Positions 22,408 through 23,651 of a DNA stretch of 23,651 nt are shown in pieces. How positions within the stretch are numbered: position 1 is the first letter of the stretch; the number at the start of each line of letters is the position of its first letter. The stretch spans positions 1 to 23,651 of the forward strand of contig SLPX01000222.1 in NCBI GenBank assembly GCA_007131745.1. The letters are read 5' to 3'. This stretch comes from Myxococcales bacterium (lineage in GTDB: Bacteria; Myxococcota; Polyangia; HGW-17; SLPX01). Made by a program: the position numbers and the translations under genes. The notes below the pieces were generated by a model. That model was not told the DNA's origin and searched no databases. It saw only the letters and a list, made by a program, of their open reading frames with translations.

Positions 22408-22477
22408 ATGGAGATAATTAAGAGGCATACTGTAAATGGGAGCCGAAGAGCATTTTTTGCGGAAAGAAGCCTTGATC

Positions 22478-23431
22478 ATGGAGAGCAAACGAACCTATTA
22501 CCATTTGTCCGGTTTTCTTTTTTCAGTGTTGGCATTGGTCTTTTTGCCGTGGGGTTGTGACAAAAAGGAATCGGAGAAGAAGGAAGACAGTAAGGTGGAA
22601 GCGGAGGCCGCTGAGAAGAAAAGGGAGGAAATGAGGAAAAAGGTGGAGGCGGATACGAAAACAAGAGAAGACAGCCGAACCGGGATAACCTGGGTGGAAA
22701 TCAAGGGCGGCAACTTTCAGATGGGGTCGGAAACGGGATTGGAAAACGAAAAGCCTGTTCGTAAGGTGAACATAAATACAGTTTGGATGGCAAAGACTCA
22801 GGTTACTGTGGCTCAGTATAAAAAGTGCGTCGAAGCCAAAAAGTGTTCAGCACCGCTCACAGGGCCTGGACAATTGAACTGGGACCAATCAGGGCGTGAT
22901 GATCATCCGGTAAACGGCGTTAATTGGGACCAAGCACGCGACTATTGCAGATGGGCCGGAGGCCGACTGCCGAGCGAGGCGGAGTGGGAATATGTTGCAA
23001 AAAGCAGGGGTAAACCTTTTGAATATCCTTGGGGCAAAAAGGAGCCTACCTGCGACCTGGCTGTGATGGATGACGATGGTGAGGGATGCGGCAAAGGCAC
23101 AACATGGCCGGTGTGTTCCAAGCCGAAGGGAAATACTGAGCAGGGCTTGTGCGACATGGCAGGCAATGTGTGGGAATGGGTGGAGGATGACTATCATGGC
23201 TCGTATGACTGCGATGAAAATCCAAAAGCAAGATTTTGCGAAAAAGGAGGTAAACTGCCATCTGATGGTAGCGCTTGGGTGGACAGCCCACGTGGAAGGT
23301 ACCGGTTGCTCCGCGGCGGTGGTTTCAACAACGGCATTGCTTCGATGCTCCGGGTGGAGAGCCGCAACGTAGTCGACCCGACGCTTCGTAGCGACTACGC
23401 CGGGTTCCGGTGCGCCATGGATGCGCAGTGA
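22478..23431 (+). CDS. SUMF1/FGE-fold lipoprotein lacking the catalytic cysteines
   Basis: 317 residues from ATG at 22478; the frame is open 14 codons further to 22436 but the signal peptide starts properly here. Residues 8-27 are hydrophobic and end in LPWGC (Cys27), a non-ideal lipobox, followed by Asp. A Lys/Glu-rich linker (28-66) leads to the SUMF1 domain (about 70-315): GGNFQMGS, TQVTVAQYKKCV, DHPVNGVNWDQARDYCRWAGGRLPSEAEWE (split at 143-171), YPWG, GLCDMAGNVWEWVEDDY, LLRGGGF and AGFRCAMD. In true formylglycine-generating enzymes two cysteines follow the GGS(F/Y) turn; the corresponding stretch after GGGF has none, so sulfatase activation is unlikely. Extra cysteines (192, 204, 213, 225, 245, 254) suggest disulfides in an exported domain. 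It is probably a membrane-anchored binding or regulatory domain; its partner is unknown. Confidence 0.9.
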   Translation: MESKRTYYHLSGFLFSVLALVFLPWGCDKKESEKKEDSKVEAEAAEKKREEMRKKVEADTKTREDSRTGITWVEIKGGNFQMGSETGLENEKPVRKVNINTVWMAKTQVTVAQYKKCVEAKKCSAPLTGPGQLNWDQSGRDDHPVNGVNWDQARDYCRWAGGRLPSEAEWEYVAKSRGKPFEYPWGKKEPTCDLAVMDDDGEGCGKGTTWPVCSKPKGNTEQGLCDMAGNVWEWVEDDYHGSYDCDENPKARFCEKGGKLPSDGSAWVDSPRGRYRLLRGGGFNNGIASMLRVESRNVVDPTLRSDYAGFRCAMDAQ

Positions 23432-23460
23432 AAAAACAACCCCGCCTTACATTATTGATT

Positions 23461-23515
23461 CCTCCGTCCCACAGTTAATGCCGGAGGCGCTCAAGCGCCA
23501 GGCTGAAGTTTTTTT
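23461..23515 (+). terminator. Possible terminator region after the SUMF1-fold gene, with two exclusive hairpins
   Basis: CCTCCG (23461-23466) can pair with CGGAGG (23482-23487), or GGCGC (23486-23490) with GCGCC (23495-23499) over a TCAA loop; the two overlap and exclude each other. A run of seven T at 23509-23515 follows the second stem by nine nt, which is too far for an ideal intrinsic terminator. Confidence 0.35.
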
Positions 23516-23613
23516 AAAAACACCCTTAGTGCTGTACCATTTAACCCGGTGATAGTGCGGCAAATGGGATTTCGAGGGGCTCTCATACAGTTTCGGAAAG
23601 GCAGACGGATGAC

Positions 23614-23643
23614 TTGACCGGAAACCCTTCTTTTTTCTATGTT
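23614..23643 (+). promoter_or_regulatory. Possible promoter at the right edge
   Basis: TTGACC (23614-23619), 18 nt, TATGTT (23638-23643). It would drive a gene beyond the window. Five of six and four of six matches; unsupported by any visible coding sequence. Confidence 0.3.
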
Positions 23644-23651
23644 CAAACTGA

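Larger units (their letters stand above)
22071..22477. other. Intergenic region between tRNA-Gly and the SUMF1-fold gene
   Basis: 407 nt holding the tRNA promoter, a 12-bp tandem repeat, a GC-rich hairpin element and a candidate promoter for the SUMF1-fold gene. The open frames crossing it translate the repeats into Ala/Gly/Ser or Pro/Arg runs and do not look like genes. Confidence 0.5.

Noticed and set aside
21687..22477. tRNA-anchored integrative element
   Set aside because: No integrase, no repeat of the tRNA 3' end elsewhere in the window, and neighbours look chromosomal.
23639..23651. Possible gene start ATGTTCAAACTG at the right edge
   Set aside because: Only four codons are visible, without a clear ribosome site, and the ATG lies inside the candidate -10 element.

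Overview
The window reads as chromosomal DNA of a Myxococcota-like (deltaproteobacterial sensu lato) bacterium of moderate GC, roughly half by eye. The lineage clues are a secreted protease with a MYXO-CTERM-type tail and ICxNGIDDxxNGLTDC repeats, a Ser/Thr kinase with an N-terminal zinc ribbon and C-terminal PEGA domain, an FHA protein, a SUMF1-fold lipoprotein, and a TPR protein with an M48-like but HExxH-less helix of a kind I associate with myxobacteria. I see 17 protein genes (one cut by the left edge) and one tRNA. There is no integrase, transposase, CRISPR array or rRNA.

Layout. 1-2351 (minus): a HAD class IIA phosphatase-like gene followed by the N-terminal part of a YgfK-type oxidoreductase. 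2352-2731: divergent intergenic region. 2732-3619 (plus): a Cof-type HAD phosphatase that overlaps by 20 nt, tail to tail, with the next minus-strand gene. 3600-6409 (minus): prs and a large acidic TPR / degenerate M48-like protein. 6741-8639 (plus): the trypsin-fold lipoprotein. 8682-14897 (minus): a tight cluster yihY-like, ptsN, rapZ, ptsH, ptsI, ackA. No sugar permease is present, so this looks like a regulatory phosphotransfer chain (EI to HPr to EIIA-Ntr) with RapZ, next to acetate kinase. 15311-18715 (plus): kinase, FHA protein and metallo-beta-lactamase-fold hydrolase, a compact signalling group. 18750-21602 (minus): a large SWIM / Snf2-like / RNase H-like fusion. 21998-22070 (minus): tRNA-Gly(CCC). 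22478-23431 (plus): SUMF1-fold lipoprotein.

The most unusual item is the 950-residue protein at 18750-21602. It keeps the architecture of a SWIM-domain Snf2 helicase fused to a YprB-like RNase H-fold exonuclease, yet the Walker A lysine, the DExx glutamate, motifs V and VI and the first acidic pair of the nuclease are all replaced, in a long uninterrupted frame. It looks like a conserved pseudoenzyme rather than a decaying gene.

The other second-look items are the protease carrying both a lipobox and a MYXO-CTERM-like tail, its EF-hand-like Cys-framed repeats, the permease-less PTS cluster with a basic extension on HPr, and the kinase-FHA-hydrolase trio. Gene ends come directly from the sequence. 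Domain assignments rest on motif recognition without database searches. Promoter and terminator calls are by-eye consensus matches and are weak.
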